Source: Opeltia flavorubescens (taxonomy: Eukaryota > Ascomycota > Lecanoromycetes > Teloschistales > Teloschistaceae). Taken from it: DNA of 64,000 nt. A program made the translations under genes and the position numbers. Numbering within the stretch: position 1 is the first letter of the stretch; every line of letters begins with the position of its first letter. This document shows, one piece after another, positions 1-11,504 of this stretch. The DNA is taken from NCBI GenBank assembly GCA_000442125.1, contig KE546966.1, positions 1,016,969 to 1,080,968 on the forward strand, written 5' to 3'. Under the pieces are notes generated by a model, which was not told where the DNA came from, did no database searches, and was given only the letters and a program-made list of their open reading frames with translations.

Positions 1-1625
1 AGGAACAACATAGCAAACAAACCCGGTCACACCCTTCACCTTAAGATACCGTTTTTAATACGCGGGCTTTACACCTTCCGTCTGAAATCGACTATTCCCT
101 GCCAGGCTTAACCGTCGATTATGCCAATCTTGCGACTCCGAGAAGTTCTACCAGCATTGGATATCTTGGAGGAATGGTCGATCTTATTATTCGGCATTGT
201 CATACTGCACGGGGTGATAGCTTTGGCCCGATGCGCTATTGTAACATTTGATTGTTCCTATATACCCACTACGCATCAGTCGAAATTATTTACTGAATAT
301 GTTGTCCTTGAAAGTTCTCCCAAAAACCTCGCTTTGCAAATCCTCAAGTCGAGATTTCGACATGGAGCTGATCCCCACTTTGTTATGTCAAGACCAAGAT
401 AGTCATTTGCATGCGTCGGATGTCTTGATTACCACCCTTAAGCTAATGCCATTGCCTCCAAAGAACCGAACATGACCGTGGCAAGAAGCCGAACAGTTGA
501 TTACTAGATTATATGAAGTTCACGCCCTTGGCACGCAATTTCAGCTGGTCCCACAACCATCCCCCTTGATCGCTCCTTCCCTTGGAAAATGTGAAAGATA
601 TGGTATACTCCCGCCCACAACTCTCGCGCGGTCTTTCATATTCAGGTCGACTATCGTCTCCACCCCAGATCCTTTAGAGCAAATGACTCCCAAAAAACTA
701 TTGATATCCATTAGTGAGGTTCGAGAGTTCCAACCCCTATCGAAGTGCGCTTAGAAAGTATGCGAAAAGAAGAAGTAGATGTGCTCTCTAGACAAAAAGG
801 TCCTATTAAGGTTTTCCATTTAGGCAATCAGCAGCTTGCTTCTCCATAGAATAAATAAAGGTATACGTATCCTTCGTTGCTTTTCTTGCATGAATTATTA
901 TATTTTTTTCTCCCGCGCTCGGATAGTGCTTCACTATTGAAATTGTATCTATTGCAATGGAATGGATAGTCCGATCTCCTACCCTACAATAAATCAAAGA
1001 AAGATTTTTGATTATACGCTAAAATTTTCTTCAGTCCATTGGTTTATCTACAGGAATGCAATTCACGAGAAAGAGGTATGATCAGGTTGCTAGTCGGAGT
1101 TCTAATGCTGAAGCGCCTTGGTGGACTTTCATTGTATCCCCACATATTTTCCGACTTTCCGTTGGGAATGCATGTATACGAAATTAGATACGAAAATAGT
1201 TGAAGAGATTAGATGGACAATAAAGTTCGTGCTTTACAGTTCGAAAGAAAATCTAGCGAGATCATCACGAAAATTCTTCATGACACATACACCAGCATTA
1301 TTATCTATTGGTAAGATTGAGCTCCAAACTGTGCTGCCAGCAGTTCACAATGAGATTATCTGTATCTGTTGAGCCGATTTCTGGGGAGGATCTGGTAGTG
1401 CAATAGCGAGGTGATGTTTTAGTATATCCTACTAGATAGGTCTCAGAATTTGACAAAGCGTTGGCTTCCATTCCCTCTATGGGGTTGTCAAAGCGTCATC
1501 TCACTATCTAGAATGCCCGATCCCCTTCATCGGTCAATCCACCCCATGGAAGACTCCAAGCGTGATGTTGATATCGTCTTTGTCACCTGTTGTCATCGAT
1601 TAATCAGTGCTTTAAGACCTTGTTT
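1..1625. other. Intergenic region, no gene recognised
   Basis: AT-rich sequence with only short unconvincing reading frames on both strands. I found no exon with a paired donor and acceptor, no domain and no repeat. It lies downstream of the minus-strand small secreted protein gene that ends at 1626. Confidence 0.5.
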
Positions 1626-2366
1626 CTAATACCTCAGCCCCATAGCAATGGCTAAATGTGTATCTGCAAGCTCGACAACGTGTTCAAGGAAAACGATAAT
1701 TTCTCATAGAACGTACCAAGATTTATTGCCGTACCCGTGAAACCATGCTGGACGCACATTTCATTTATTGCAATGCCACCTAGTAGAAGATTTTAGCATT
1801 TGTTGGAAATGAGGGAAAATTGAATATGCCGCCTCACGGCTCAATATAGGTTGACGTACCGTGGTATATTCTCCACCAGCTTTCCTTATTCAAGGTCCCC
1901 GGTTTCGTATCTACCGTGACCTGGCATGTGGTTCTTGAGGGATCCGGAGCTGATGATACACAAGGTCAAGTCAGCAAATAGATAGAGATGATGGGCTCAT
2001 CTTAGACACTCAAGAACTCAAGATGGCAATTCTATCCACAAAGGTGCATCGTACGAACACTGACTTATGAGTATCGCCAAAAAAAAGAATAGAGCAATAA
2101 AAAATTGAGTAATGGGCAGTGATCAACATACGTGCAGTCCATTTTCTGGGTAATTGACATCCTGAGGAAACCTGTGAAGACGATCCCCGAGCGAATTTGA
2201 GGTTCGCGAATGCCGCCGGCAATTTTTGGAGTGCTTGTGCGCATGAGTCGTACGAAGGCGCTGTGACTGGTTGTGGTTCGCAATCTACTTGTGGTTCATA
2301 GGCAGAGACTTGAATCCACATGCGATGATTGAGGGCTAACATAGTCAGACACCATGACGTTAGCAT
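1626..2366 (-). CDS. Small cysteine-bearing secreted-type protein (four exons)
   Basis: Four exons join in phase: 2366-2132, 1949-1860, 1779-1717 and 1663-1626, giving about 141 aa. All three introns have GTATGT or GTACGT donors and YAG acceptors. I do not recognise a named domain. The layout is that of a fungal small secreted protein family: an early Cys (DCEPQP), a second Cys (SYDSCAQAL), then GCQLPRKW, TTCQVTVD, a SWWRIYH block and INEMCVQHGFTG near the C-terminus, so the cysteines are regularly spaced. The start at 2366 (MLTSWCLTMLALN) gives a weak signal peptide, and a short upstream exon could supply a better one. The gene just upstream (2508-3116) shares the Cys/LP/CV pattern and is probably a diverged paralogue. 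The exon chain is well supported. The N-terminus and function are not. Confidence 0.6.
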
Positions 2367-2507
2367 TGTCTTCTGCTTGTGTTGGAAAGATAGCTGGTTG
2401 GGTAATCGAGGAAGGGGTATTTGGAGTTCCGAAAGAGAAGGGGAGGATATCTGGGAAAGAATGGGGACGCATTTCGGTTGGAAACCCTTGTTTCCCCAGA
2501 TAAATAC

Positions 2508-3116
2508 TCATAATTCGAATTTCTTGACGAGTACAATGACCCTGTCGTCCTGAAAACACAAAGGAAAGTGAAAGTGAGAATTCATCTGCAATGCGCCTAC
2601 ATAACAGTGGTCCACGTAGATAGCGTTCGAAATCCACTCACAGATAACCTCTCTCCTCCCTCCCTCCGCTTTGCCCCTTACACAAGCCACTATTACCTCC
2701 TTCGCAGCGTCCGTCACGTACATCTCACTACTAATATCATCAGTGGTGCCACCCTGCAACCTCAGATCAATAGCGCAAATCCCATCATCACTGAGATATC
2801 GAATTGGCACTGTTGACATCAATGGAATGTCAGGAGCCAATGACGGGCGACGGGCGTAGTATCTCTTCGGAAGTTGCGAAGTACCGATCTTATCAAGCGC
2901 ATTTTTGCAGCTCACTTCATGCGGAGGAGTCTCGTGTGGAGGGCGATAGATGCAGTGGGTTCTTGGGGCGCTTAGTGGCGGTGAACTAGCTGGTGGCAGG
3001 AGAAGGGAGGAGCCAGGAACGGAATCATTGAAAAGAGTGTTTGATGAAGGGATTGAAAATGTGCGCACGATAGTAAAGTGAAGGAACGCAAGGGAGACAC
3101 ACGGGAGAATTTTCAT
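2508..3116 (-). CDS. Small secreted protein, paralogue-like neighbour
   Basis: An open frame of up to 202 aa starts at a real ATG (3116). The N-terminus MKILPCVSLAFLHFTIVRTF is a plausible signal peptide. Cysteines occur at THCIYRPP, VSCKNALD, DGICAIDL and VACVRG, followed by GGRRE. This resembles the pattern in the downstream gene at 1626-2366 (Cys, Cys-x-A, Leu-Pro stretch, Cys-hydrophobic strand, Ala-Ala..Val..Cys-Val, Gly-rich end). The C-terminal part may contain an intron. A GTTATC donor after GGRRE and the strong polypyrimidine acceptor TTTTCAG before GACGAC (DDRVIVLVKKFEL) are both phase 0, which would shorten the product. Function unknown. Extracellular location is inferred from the N-terminus. 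Confidence 0.5.
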   Translation of the reverse strand: MKILPCVSLAFLHFTIVRTFSIPSSNTLFNDSVPGSSLLLPPASSPPLSAPRTHCIYRPPHETPPHEVSCKNALDKIGTSQLPKRYYARRPSLAPDIPLMSTVPIRYLSDDGICAIDLRLQGGTTDDISSEMYVTDAAKEVIVACVRGKAEGGRREVICEWISNAIYVDHCYVGALQMNSHFHFPLCFQDDRVIVLVKKFEL

Positions 3117-3654
3117 TGCATCTCATGGAGAATTGGATGGCCAGTGAACAAAGGTGGAGGCGTGTGCTACATGCAGGTTTCTCGAGCTCACCCAACCTTG
3201 CGAGTATCCAAATTTTGTGGATAGGCGACTCTCGCGATGCTAAGTGCGACGGTGCTAGTGGCGCAAGCTTTGACCTGGGCAAGCAGTCTGACATGAAATC
3301 TTGCATTGTCCGGCCTTGATTAGAATTAGAATGAAAATCGTAGATGAAGATGCAATTGCCTTCAAGGATCTGTCAAGGAACAAGCGACCGAGATAGAGTT
3401 GTTGAATTTGTAATATCGAAAAGACAGGCATCGACGACCCAATCGTTCCTTCCAGCTCTGCGAAAACACAAATCTTTCCTTGAAAACTCGGCAGAGGTGT
3501 TGGCCGTAAAATTATCATTAGGCATATTGCTGATTTGAAGGGATTCTACACAACCAGTAGTGCTATTACAGACCTTTCTCATCGCAGGTAGAAGTGTTGA
3601 AAGCATCTGGAGCTAGCTAAGAGTTAACAGGCTAAGGCTGAAAAGCGATTTAGC
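3117..3654. other. Intergenic region, no gene recognised
   Basis: Short overlapping frames on both strands without domain or signal. This stretch probably carries the promoter of the minus-strand secreted protein gene (start 3116) and the 3' flank of the ammonia-lyase gene. Confidence 0.4.
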
Positions 3655-6107
3655 TCATGGAAATTCATCGATTGAATGCCCATTACTATAATGATTTCCA
3701 GCATGGAGATCAACAGCGACATCATCGTCTCTTGCCCCGTTTCTGGATTCTTCATATGGTATCAAACCGCCCTCGACGAGGCATTCCATGAGTGGTCCGT
3801 GAAGTTCTCCGCCACGAAGACTCTCATAGATGATCGTGATCCATGAGCCAATGGTTCGCTTCCTACCACCGCTTGCCGAAAAAGGCTCATTCGGCGATGG
3901 GTTATCTTCAAGACCTTTGTGGAACGGTACACCTAGAGTTTCACGAACGTATCGGTACATTCGCTTTGTAGCTTGTCCGAGGTAGTCTGTGGTATTTTGA
4001 TGCATGAAGAATGCTGTGCGAGTATCTGTATAAATCCCGGCTAGCACGGCAGAAGCCCGCGATACCCATGACTGAATAGTAGATGTCGCTTCTTGTAACG
4101 ATCCTTGGGGGTTTTCCATCAAAGAACGCGTCAGGATTGATACAGCCGTATCAACAATAAAGGGAAATCGATCACATGTGTCTTTACATGAGGTCGGTTC
4201 CCAACTCAAGTTAACATGCGCACAGAAGTCCGCATGGAAAGCATCGATAGTAGCGGCTGATAGATTTTGACTAAGAACATCGTGGTTTACAGCGTACATT
4301 GCCGAGTCGAGATTGTCGAAGAAAGTCCTCTGTAGCACACGGAGATCCAACGCTTGACACACAGCATACAGATGAGACGCGCTCATGAGTGAGACTAAGT
4401 CGACACACTGCATGGTGTAACGGCCAGAAATGAGGGCGAGGGAGTTGATGTCTTGGTTGTGCATTTCGGCCGATTGGACATGGCTACTAACCGGGTTGGC
4501 CAGAAATGCGAGCTCCGACATGTAAGAAGCCATACCGATATCTACCCCCTTCATTGTGAAAGATGTACTTGGCTCGTCTGCGGCCAGATTCGGCGGGAGG
4601 CCGTGACTAAGCATTGGGTTCAGCAGTTCCGAAGACTGAGCGAAAAGTAACTTGCCCACCATCTGGAGAGCTAGCCGGGTCTTTTCCATAGCCGAGGTCA
4701 GTGAAACAGCTTGAAAATTTCCCCCGTGATGGATAACCTGCCTGGATACATCCAGCAGAGGATTATCTGTAGTGGAGTTGAGCTCTGTAGTGATTTGTTC
4801 ATGGGAAAGAAGGAGGTCTTCGAGCTGCGGCCCTGTCCACTGAGACGCTGTTCGTAAAGCGTATCTGTCCTGGTATAGTCCTCCAGCAGTCTGTCGGACA
4901 TCTTCGTGGAAGTCGAAGCCTTGCGCGAGCCGCGAGCCTTGGAGGAATTGGCGTACCATCGTCGCAGATTCGGCTTGCCCCCGATGTGGACGGATACTCG
5001 CAACGAAGGGGTCGAAACTGTCTATAGTGCCCATAAGTGCCTCTACTGCCATTGCAGTAAGCACCTGTGACAGGATGGTGAGATGGTGGACTTCGTAGAG
5101 GGCAAGGCTTGCGACCGCTGCAGACGTTGCTGTACCATTCATTAATCCCAGACCCTCCTTTGGCCCTAGTACGATAGGTTCCATGCCGACGTCTCGAACT
5201 GCTTCCTCAGCCGAGACAACTCCAGCTGGACGCTGGATATAGATGTCAGGATTCCCTGTAATGGCGCCAGCAATGTAGGATAACGGCGAAAGGTCACCGG
5301 AAGCAGATATACTACCTCGCAAAGGGACGACGGGAGTCAATCCATTCTGGAGTAGTATCACGATGGCCTCAATCACGCGCAGAGTCACCGCAGAATGGCC
5401 ACGAGCGATGGTGTTGCCTCTGATGAGCATGGTACCCTTGACCCATGCCGCCGGCATTGCGCTCGAAACTTGTGAGTTGGATGAATGTCTGCCCATCCCT
5501 TTGTCGGCTTCATCAAGCACACCAAAATGATGATGCTGTAGCAGGGCTGATTGTAAGGCTTCAGTGGCAGCCGTACGAGTGTCTGCACTACCGCCGACGC
5601 CGGTGGTAACGCCTGCGATTCATCAGCGGTCAGATTCGACAGTACGAAGTCATTACAATCCGAGTATCTCAGGATGGCATTCTAATTCATAACAGCGGAT
5701 TGCAATGCTGTTGCGAATCCAACACATGTTCAGACTGGGATGAGATATTTTTATCGCAAGGATTGCGGACCTACCATAGACAGTCCTCTTCTCAGCGAGC
5801 AACCGATTCAGTGTAGCTACGCTAGCATCAATCCGATTTCGCATTTCGTCATTATCGTCGAGAGCGGGTTTGACATCATATCTATAGATATAATTAGGAA
5901 TCTTATCAGCATCTAGCATGTAGAGGAAGGATATACGAGGAAGAGCACATACTTTGAGACCGCCACAACCGAAGCTATGTCAAGATTTTTCCCGTCGAAT
6001 TTGAAGTGCTTGACGCTTTTGATATTCTCCAATTTCTTGTATGCCCGGTAAACGAGTAAGGAGTATGATTGGGTGGCGGTGGACTGACCGTTGGTAGACA
6101 CGGCCAT
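3655..6107 (-). CDS. PAL: Phenylalanine/aromatic amino acid ammonia-lyase
   Basis: Three exons (6107-5953, 5881-5775, 5612-3655) join in phase to about 739 aa, typical for fungal PAL. The enzyme removes ammonia from phenylalanine, and possibly tyrosine, to give cinnamate/coumarate; it is a cytosolic homotetramer. The signature GSISASGDLSPLSYIAG is present: Ala-Ser-Gly at about residues 191-193 cyclises to the MIO cofactor. The catalytic-Tyr loop VYGVTTGVGGSADTRT is rebuilt exactly across intron 2. Introns are 65 bases (GTATGT..CTATAG) and 162 bases (GTAGGT..CGCAG). An upstream TTG would add four residues, but the ATG at 6107 is the natural start. The GVTTGVGGSADTRT context favours PAL/TAL over histidine ammonia-lyase; exact substrate preference cannot be read. 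No phenylpropanoid partner genes are adjacent. Confidence 0.95.
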
Positions 6108-6402
6108 GACTAGTGGCAAAGAAAGAGGAAATTCTGCGAATGACGAGAAGAAAGTTCAGTATCTTACCTTGCCTTTAAAAAGGGAATACTGATTGTGATA
6201 TAAGACTGCGCAAATGACAGTATCGATGACGCAACAGCCACATTCGGAGATGCTCGCAATCCGCCATGCTTGACTTTGACTTTGGTCTTCCATAACATCA
6301 TCATACATAGATAAAGCGCGCGCCACTTCAAGAGGGTCGTGATTGAGCAATCAATTTCGCGTGTTCATTGTCGACACCCTCACTACCTTCTACCCGCTCT
6401 GC

Positions 6403-8420
6403 TCATCCTGCTGTCGCTAGACTTAGCAACCTCGCAAAGTCCGGAACCCCAAGCCCTGTTACTGGATCCCATCCAGCCGTTGCGTTCCAACTTGCATATG
6501 GAATGATACTAGCACCCGGAATCGTTGCACCAGTCTGCGCATTCACACCCGTGCAGCCTCTCGCGCCACCACGCGTGATATCTGTGAACCCTGTGGCGCC
6601 AGCTCCGTAGAGGAAAGGGTTGAGGAAACCCAGCGGTTTCAATCCTTTTGCAAGGCGAGCATCATTGAGGAGAGCCACCGCGCCTGCAAAGACTGGACAG
6701 GCGGCCGAAGTGCCCCCAGAACGGGTGAGGACGTTGTTGGTGAAGACGGCGTAGCTGGGGGGACGGTTACATACTGGTCATCAGAAAAAGGATCTTGTCG
6801 AAACTTACTTGGGGGTTAGACTGTGTGCAGAAACATCTGGGAAGGCACGACCGCTACTGTTGAAGAAAGGTCTGTAATATGCCAATGTTGCCTTACTGAT
6901 ACCGTTGGTAAGGTAATTTGACACAGCGGCAGATTGATACGACGGCTGAGCAAAGTAGTTACTAAAGCCACCTGAACTAGCATCCCAAGCTACTTCTGGA
7001 CTAATCGATTGAGTACCACCCACGGCGGTGATAAATGGACAAGTACCTGGGAATTGAGGGGTGAACTGTGGGGTTCTTTTGCCGTCGTTGGATTGGCACG
7101 GTGCACCGACACCTGTGTTGATAGAGATTAGTCATGCACGAATCATATTGTATGATTATATAGAAGCCGGGGTAGCGATGGTATTGCTCGTACCTGTATC
7201 ACCCGATGATTCGAGCACTGATATGCCTCGCAGACCGAGCTGGCCTATCATGTTACAAACCCTTGTCGCATATGCCGGAGGCACGGTCTGAATTTTGATT
7301 AGTGGTTTTCCAAAAAGCTTGGCAGGAAACTCTACCTGCTCGTCGTCGCCGTACGAGTTGGAGATGACTTGGGGCAATTTGCTGTTGGGCAGCGAAAGAA
7401 GGTAAGTGTAGTAGTCTAGGTATGGTTCATTCTGATTCTGTGCCGCAGTCGGTTCGTCAAGATTGGGGATGAATGGACTAATAAGCCAGATTAGCCTAGG
7501 CCTGTTGCAACAGCAATGGCCGCTTACGGAGATCCGCCCGTAATGTATTCAGTGATTGGCAGAGGAGCGCTGATACCTGCGATATACTGAACGTCGAGGT
7601 TTGCTTCCCCATGATTGTTACTAGTGCTTTGATCATTTGTACCACCATTGATCAATTGTACGGAGAAGCCTTGACGCGGGATGTTGTATCTCTGTTCGAA
7701 CAGATTCAGATCTTGAGTACGAGCCGACTGGTTCAAGAAGCTTCCAAATGCTATTGAGCTATTTGTCTTCCCCGTTGGAGTATACTTGATGTTGTATATT
7801 TGTTTCAGACAAGCAGGAGTTATAGTGGAGGCACAACTTGAATCAACCTGGCGAGATTCGAGGTTCGGCAAACTTGGAGACAAGACAGGAGCATTGGATG
7901 TGGTTTTCCCAAAGAATGTGGTTGGGGAGATCAGATCTATGTGCTTGAGGAGTTGGTCCGGGACCGAATACTGGGTTGTCCGCAATTTGGTAACACCGTT
8001 ATTGGCGTAATATGCGAATTGTGTATTGAGCAGCTTGTTAGCAGTCCCTACACTAGTGACAAAGGTGACCCAGTGGCCGTCACTATGCATTGCGCTTACG
8101 CCTGCCTGCTTCAACCAGGAGACGACATCTTTTTCGGCTGCGGCGTCTGGTTTTAGGAGGGCATCAACCTCGTCCTTTTCCATATGATTTCCATAGGACG
8201 GATGACCAGGCGTCGATACATCGTATATCAGTGACTCAAGTTTGCCAAGATTCTGTTGTCGAAGGCCAATCTGTAACCCAATGGTACTGTCCCTTGCCGG
8301 AGTCCCAACATGCGCCCATCCATGTGGAAGAGCGGTCAACTTCTCATGAACCGCAGCGAGAGATGGTACACTCAACAGAGAAACGAGGGAGGCGGTGCAA
8401 AGGAATTGTTGAAGAAGCAT
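6403..8420 (-). CDS. Secreted sedolisin (S53 tripeptidyl-peptidase-like)
   Basis: Four exons (8420-7528, 7477-7194, 7112-6809, 6754-6403) join in phase to 610 aa. A signal peptide (MLLQQFLCTASLVSLLSVPSLAA) is followed by a pro-kumamolisin propeptide (about 25-190) and a peptidase S53 domain. The catalytic Glu/Asp pair is GEANLDVQY (E272, D276), the oxyanion Asp is in ESSGDTG (D391) and the nucleophile is Ser510 in SGGTSAACP. The C-terminal GWDPVTGLGVPDF carries the calcium-site Asp. All key residues are present and each splice junction restores a conserved block, so the gene looks intact. Sedolisins are secreted as zymogens that mature at acid pH and release tripeptides or cut internally. Subfamily (tripeptidyl-peptidase versus endopeptidase) cannot be fixed from sequence alone. 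Confidence 0.94.
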
Positions 8421-9388
8421 CGTAGCAACAGCGATGCGCGAGGTGGTCCCAGGGTAACGGAGGTCGATTCACTAGGAAAGTGGCCCAGGTTGAGAAATGT
8501 ACACAATATGATGGTTCAAAGACAGCAAAGAGAGAGGCATATGAATATAAAGACAATTGAGAACGCGGATATGACCAGTGTACACGAGACATGATTTCCG
8601 AGTGACGCTGGATTAGGAAACTGAGAAGCAGTGCAGCTACGGTGACAAAACCGAAAGACTGGCTGTTGGTGGAAGGCCATGCAGCAGGCCGTACGCCCCT
8701 AACACACTATCATCGTCGGGAGTGGGTGTGACTCCATATAGATCCAGGGGTAAAGAACTTTGGGGCAGCTTCAGGAAGGAGCGACGAGCGCCTGATTGGG
8801 TCATCTTATGGGAGGTGGCCAAGAATCCACGAGCTTTGGCCGAAAAAGGGAGGTGGCAGGCGGACATGATAATTCGAAGAGAGCAATCACCATCTTTGAT
8901 AGTTAGGTACAACTAACGCCGTGCTATCGCTTGATAGCAAACAAACACTAGAATGGAGGAAGGGAATCGGATGGTAAGAACGACCGTGACGAGGTACCGA
9001 GGTAAGCTAAGGGACGGACGGGACGGGAAGTCGGCAGTCCCAAAGGGGTAGGTGCCGCCAAGATGATCTGCATCGTCTTTACCAAGCTTCAAGCTTCAAG
9101 CTTGCTGCCATAGCTGAGTGTCTATTTCTGGATAACAGAGGTTTTGTCCGATAGAAGAGGAATTTATCGTGGCCAGTGTCTCTGAGTCCACCAAGTGACG
9201 ATGCTGAAGGAGAGACACCATCATCTATCAATCTCTCGGGATCTCTAGGTCGTCCCATCAGCAAGCTCTGAACCTAGAAAAGATTTTCTCCCGATGACCT
9301 TGTGTTCAGAATTCTCTAACTGCAAATGGTGGGACAGCCTTTATTCTAAAGTCCGACGTTTCAACAGGTAAAAGACAGCAAATTCATA
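8421..9388. other. Divergent promoter region between sedolisin and HMG/2EXR gene
   Basis: No gene recognised. The stretch separates the minus-strand sedolisin start from the plus-strand gene at 9389, so it must contain both promoters. A small direct repeat, three tandem AAGCTTC units, lies at about 9086-9104. I saw no other structure. Confidence 0.4.
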
Positions 9389-10504
9389 ATGTCAGTGGAG
9401 AATCCTGGTAATGGTATCTGGACTGAGCCTAAGCTCCCATTTGGAAGTACTCCTTTTCGTATATATCTTGAAGAAGACGAATGTGCGTCATCATCATCTC
9501 ACCCTGATGGTCCTTAAGTGGCCACTAATTTCTGCCTATATGAGCGATTAGACACCGACAATCCCTATGCTGTTTCTAAAGATTGGGATCAATTGACTCC
9601 GGACCAACAATCACCCTTTCTGATCCGGAGTCAAGCAGCATTCGAAAGGTATAACACCGAACTTTGCGCCTTCAACGCCGCAGTCCCTCTTTCGCCACTG
9701 GTTGACCTACCTGCGCCTTCACCCGTGACGAGCCCTTATCAAAGTCCTGTTTGGACACCACCCGAGGAAACTCTAAGACACAAGGAGCTCGTTCGAAGGA
9801 GAGGTCTGCAAATATGGAATCGTTATCGCAGAGACCACCCTCAGGCATGTGGTGGTCATATCGCCCCTACTCCAGATATGCCCCTCCGTTTCTTAGACCT
9901 CCCACCAGAATTGAGAGACATGATCTACCGCCTACTGCTCCCCCAATCCAAGACTGTAATACAGATGGATCTAAACGGGTCAGCCAAGACCATCGATAGA
10001 GCGAGTGGTGAAGGACCAATCGACATGCGCCTGTTTGCAGTATGCAAATTGGTGTATGAAGAAGCAACTCATGTTTTCCTCGGGTCCAATATCGTGAAAA
10101 TCAGTCTCGAGGAATTTTCATTACCACGGTTGTTTAGAGGGAGATCTCAGGCAAGATTGATCCCAAAGCTAAGGAGGATCGCGATCCAGCTTCCACTGTA
10201 TGAGGCACGGTATCATAACGACTATGAGTTTGACTTTCGGATCCAGAAACTTCAAAATCTATGTCAAGCCTTGGCGACTCGGCCACAGTTGGCCGAAATC
10301 AGCATCGTACCAAGCAATCCGAATTATTGGCACTATCCAGACATGAGTGAAGCTGTCAAACGTATTCTAGAGTGCTTCGCCATTTTGCGAAGTTTTAGCG
10401 GACGGATCTTTCTGTTGCAGGGAGATATCGAATCTAACGTATTCTCTATCCTAAAAGGCGAAATCGACTCGTTGGTAGATTCATGGGCATTACCGAAGGA
10501 ATAG
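9389..10504 (+). CDS. HMG-box-like plus 2EXR-domain protein
   Basis: Read without splicing, the ATG at 9389 meets a TAA at 9515. A 69-base intron (9483-9551, donor GTGCGT, branch CACTAAT, acceptor TTAG) removes it in phase and gives 348 aa. The junction joins STPFRIYLEEDEY to TDNPYAVSKDWDQL. With LTPDQQSPFLIRSQAAFERYNTEL this gives an HMG-box-like layout (PF.iyleE..., W..Lt..qq.Pf...a...rYn.E) at residues 15-70. Residues about 125-330 contain LRFLDLPPELRDMIYRLLL, the opening motif of the fungal 2EXR (F-box-like) family. DNA binding is possible from the HMG-like part but unproven. The gene is single-copy here; a second 2EXR protein is at 33738. Confidence 0.75.
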
Positions 10505-10724
10505 ACAGTAATCTTAAATGCATATGGAGAACTTGGATGATCGAACGAGATTTCTCAGTCTACCCTATCGAGGCATTGGTCTGATACCTGAAGGAGTGAC
10601 AGAGAGAATCCACAATCCCCGATTGCACAAACTCCACTCACCACCGCTCGCCGCAACAAGAAGGAAAACGCCGCCTGAACACCATAATACTCCTCCACCC
10701 TACTCATTTGTGCCGGAGACGATC

Positions 10725-11504
10725 TTACATCCCAGCCCAAGAATGTCCCATAAGCCTATTTGCCGCCTTCTGCACATAATCCCCAGTCGCCCCCACCGGA
10801 TCGTTCAAGTTCGCCTTGTTCACACTCCCAGAATTGTATCCGCGGAACGCCTCGTAATAATTTCCATACTTATGCAACAACTGCTTCAACCCATCGCCGT
10901 CCTTCGTTCCCTCTGTCCCATCCCGAATCATCTGAATAATACTATCCTTCGGATGACTCGGATCAAAGGAAACCCCATTATGGCTCTGCATCAACCCAGG
11001 GTTATGCACACCATTGTTAGTTGACCCAACGCGAACATTCCCGCCCGATTCCTGGACGATGATGCAAAGGATAGCGCGGACATCGACCCCAGAGGAAGCG
11101 GAGACTTTCTCGATGCCTTCGTGAATGAATTTGATTTCCTCGTCGGAGTCGTTGAATTTCATCAACGCCGAGTTTTGCTTCCAGAGGAATTCGTACGAGG
11201 CCCATTTTGAGCGGTCGGGGAAGGCGGATGCGGGACCGGAGTAGTTTACGTATCCTCCACCTCCGTTGCTGCCGCCGTGGGCGCCGACGACTTTTCCGTG
11301 CTCAGCTCCCCCACCTCCGCCGCCGTGGTGTGGGGGTGGTGGGGAGCCGCCACCGCCGTGCTTGGGAATGTGGATGACTTGACCAACTTGCAGGGTCTTG
11401 GGGTTCACGCCTGGGTTGGCGGCTTCGAGAGCGCCGAGGGAGATGCCATGGTGTTTGGCGATCTCAAAGAGGGTGTCGCCGTTCCTGATGGTGTAGGTAC
11501 TCAT
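10725..11504 (-). CDS. LysM plus lysozyme-like (SLT) protein without signal peptide
   Basis: Intronless 259-aa protein. The first ATG is at 11504, inside a slightly longer frame that begins with TTG. Residues 2-47 form one LysM domain (TYTIRNGDTLFEIAKHHGIS, then NP...LQVGQVIHIP). A Gly/Pro/His linker follows (about 50-95). Residues 105-250 match the lytic-transglycosylase/lysozyme-like fold: the catalytic Glu in IIVQESGG, then HNPGLMQSH, and YNSGSVNK later. LysM binds chitin or peptidoglycan, and the SLT-type domain cleaves beta-1,4 glycosidic bonds of peptidoglycan or related polymers. There is no N-terminal hydrophobic segment, so the product is either cytosolic or released by a non-classical route. 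The lack of introns and the bacterial-type architecture suggest acquisition from bacteria (inference). Two more wall-directed proteins without signal peptides follow at 12500 and 14273. Confidence 0.82.
   Translation of the reverse strand: MSTYTIRNGDTLFEIAKHHGISLGALEAANPGVNPKTLQVGQVIHIPKHGGGGSPPPPHHGGGGGGAEHGKVVGAHGGSNGGGGYVNYSGPASAFPDRSKWASYEFLWKQNSALMKFNDSDEEIKFIHEGIEKVSASSGVDVRAILCIIVQESGGNVRVGSTNNGVHNPGLMQSHNGVSFDPSHPKDSIIQMIRDGTEGTKDGDGLKQLLHKYGNYYEAFRGYNSGSVNKANLNDPVGATGDYVQKAANRLMGHSWAGM

Noticed and set aside
6156-6350. Short minus-strand frame between PAL and the sedolisin
   Set aside because: It begins with TTG, is short and lies in the promoter region of PAL.
9083-9105. Three tandem AAGCTTC repeats
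   Set aside because: Too short and simple to infer a function.
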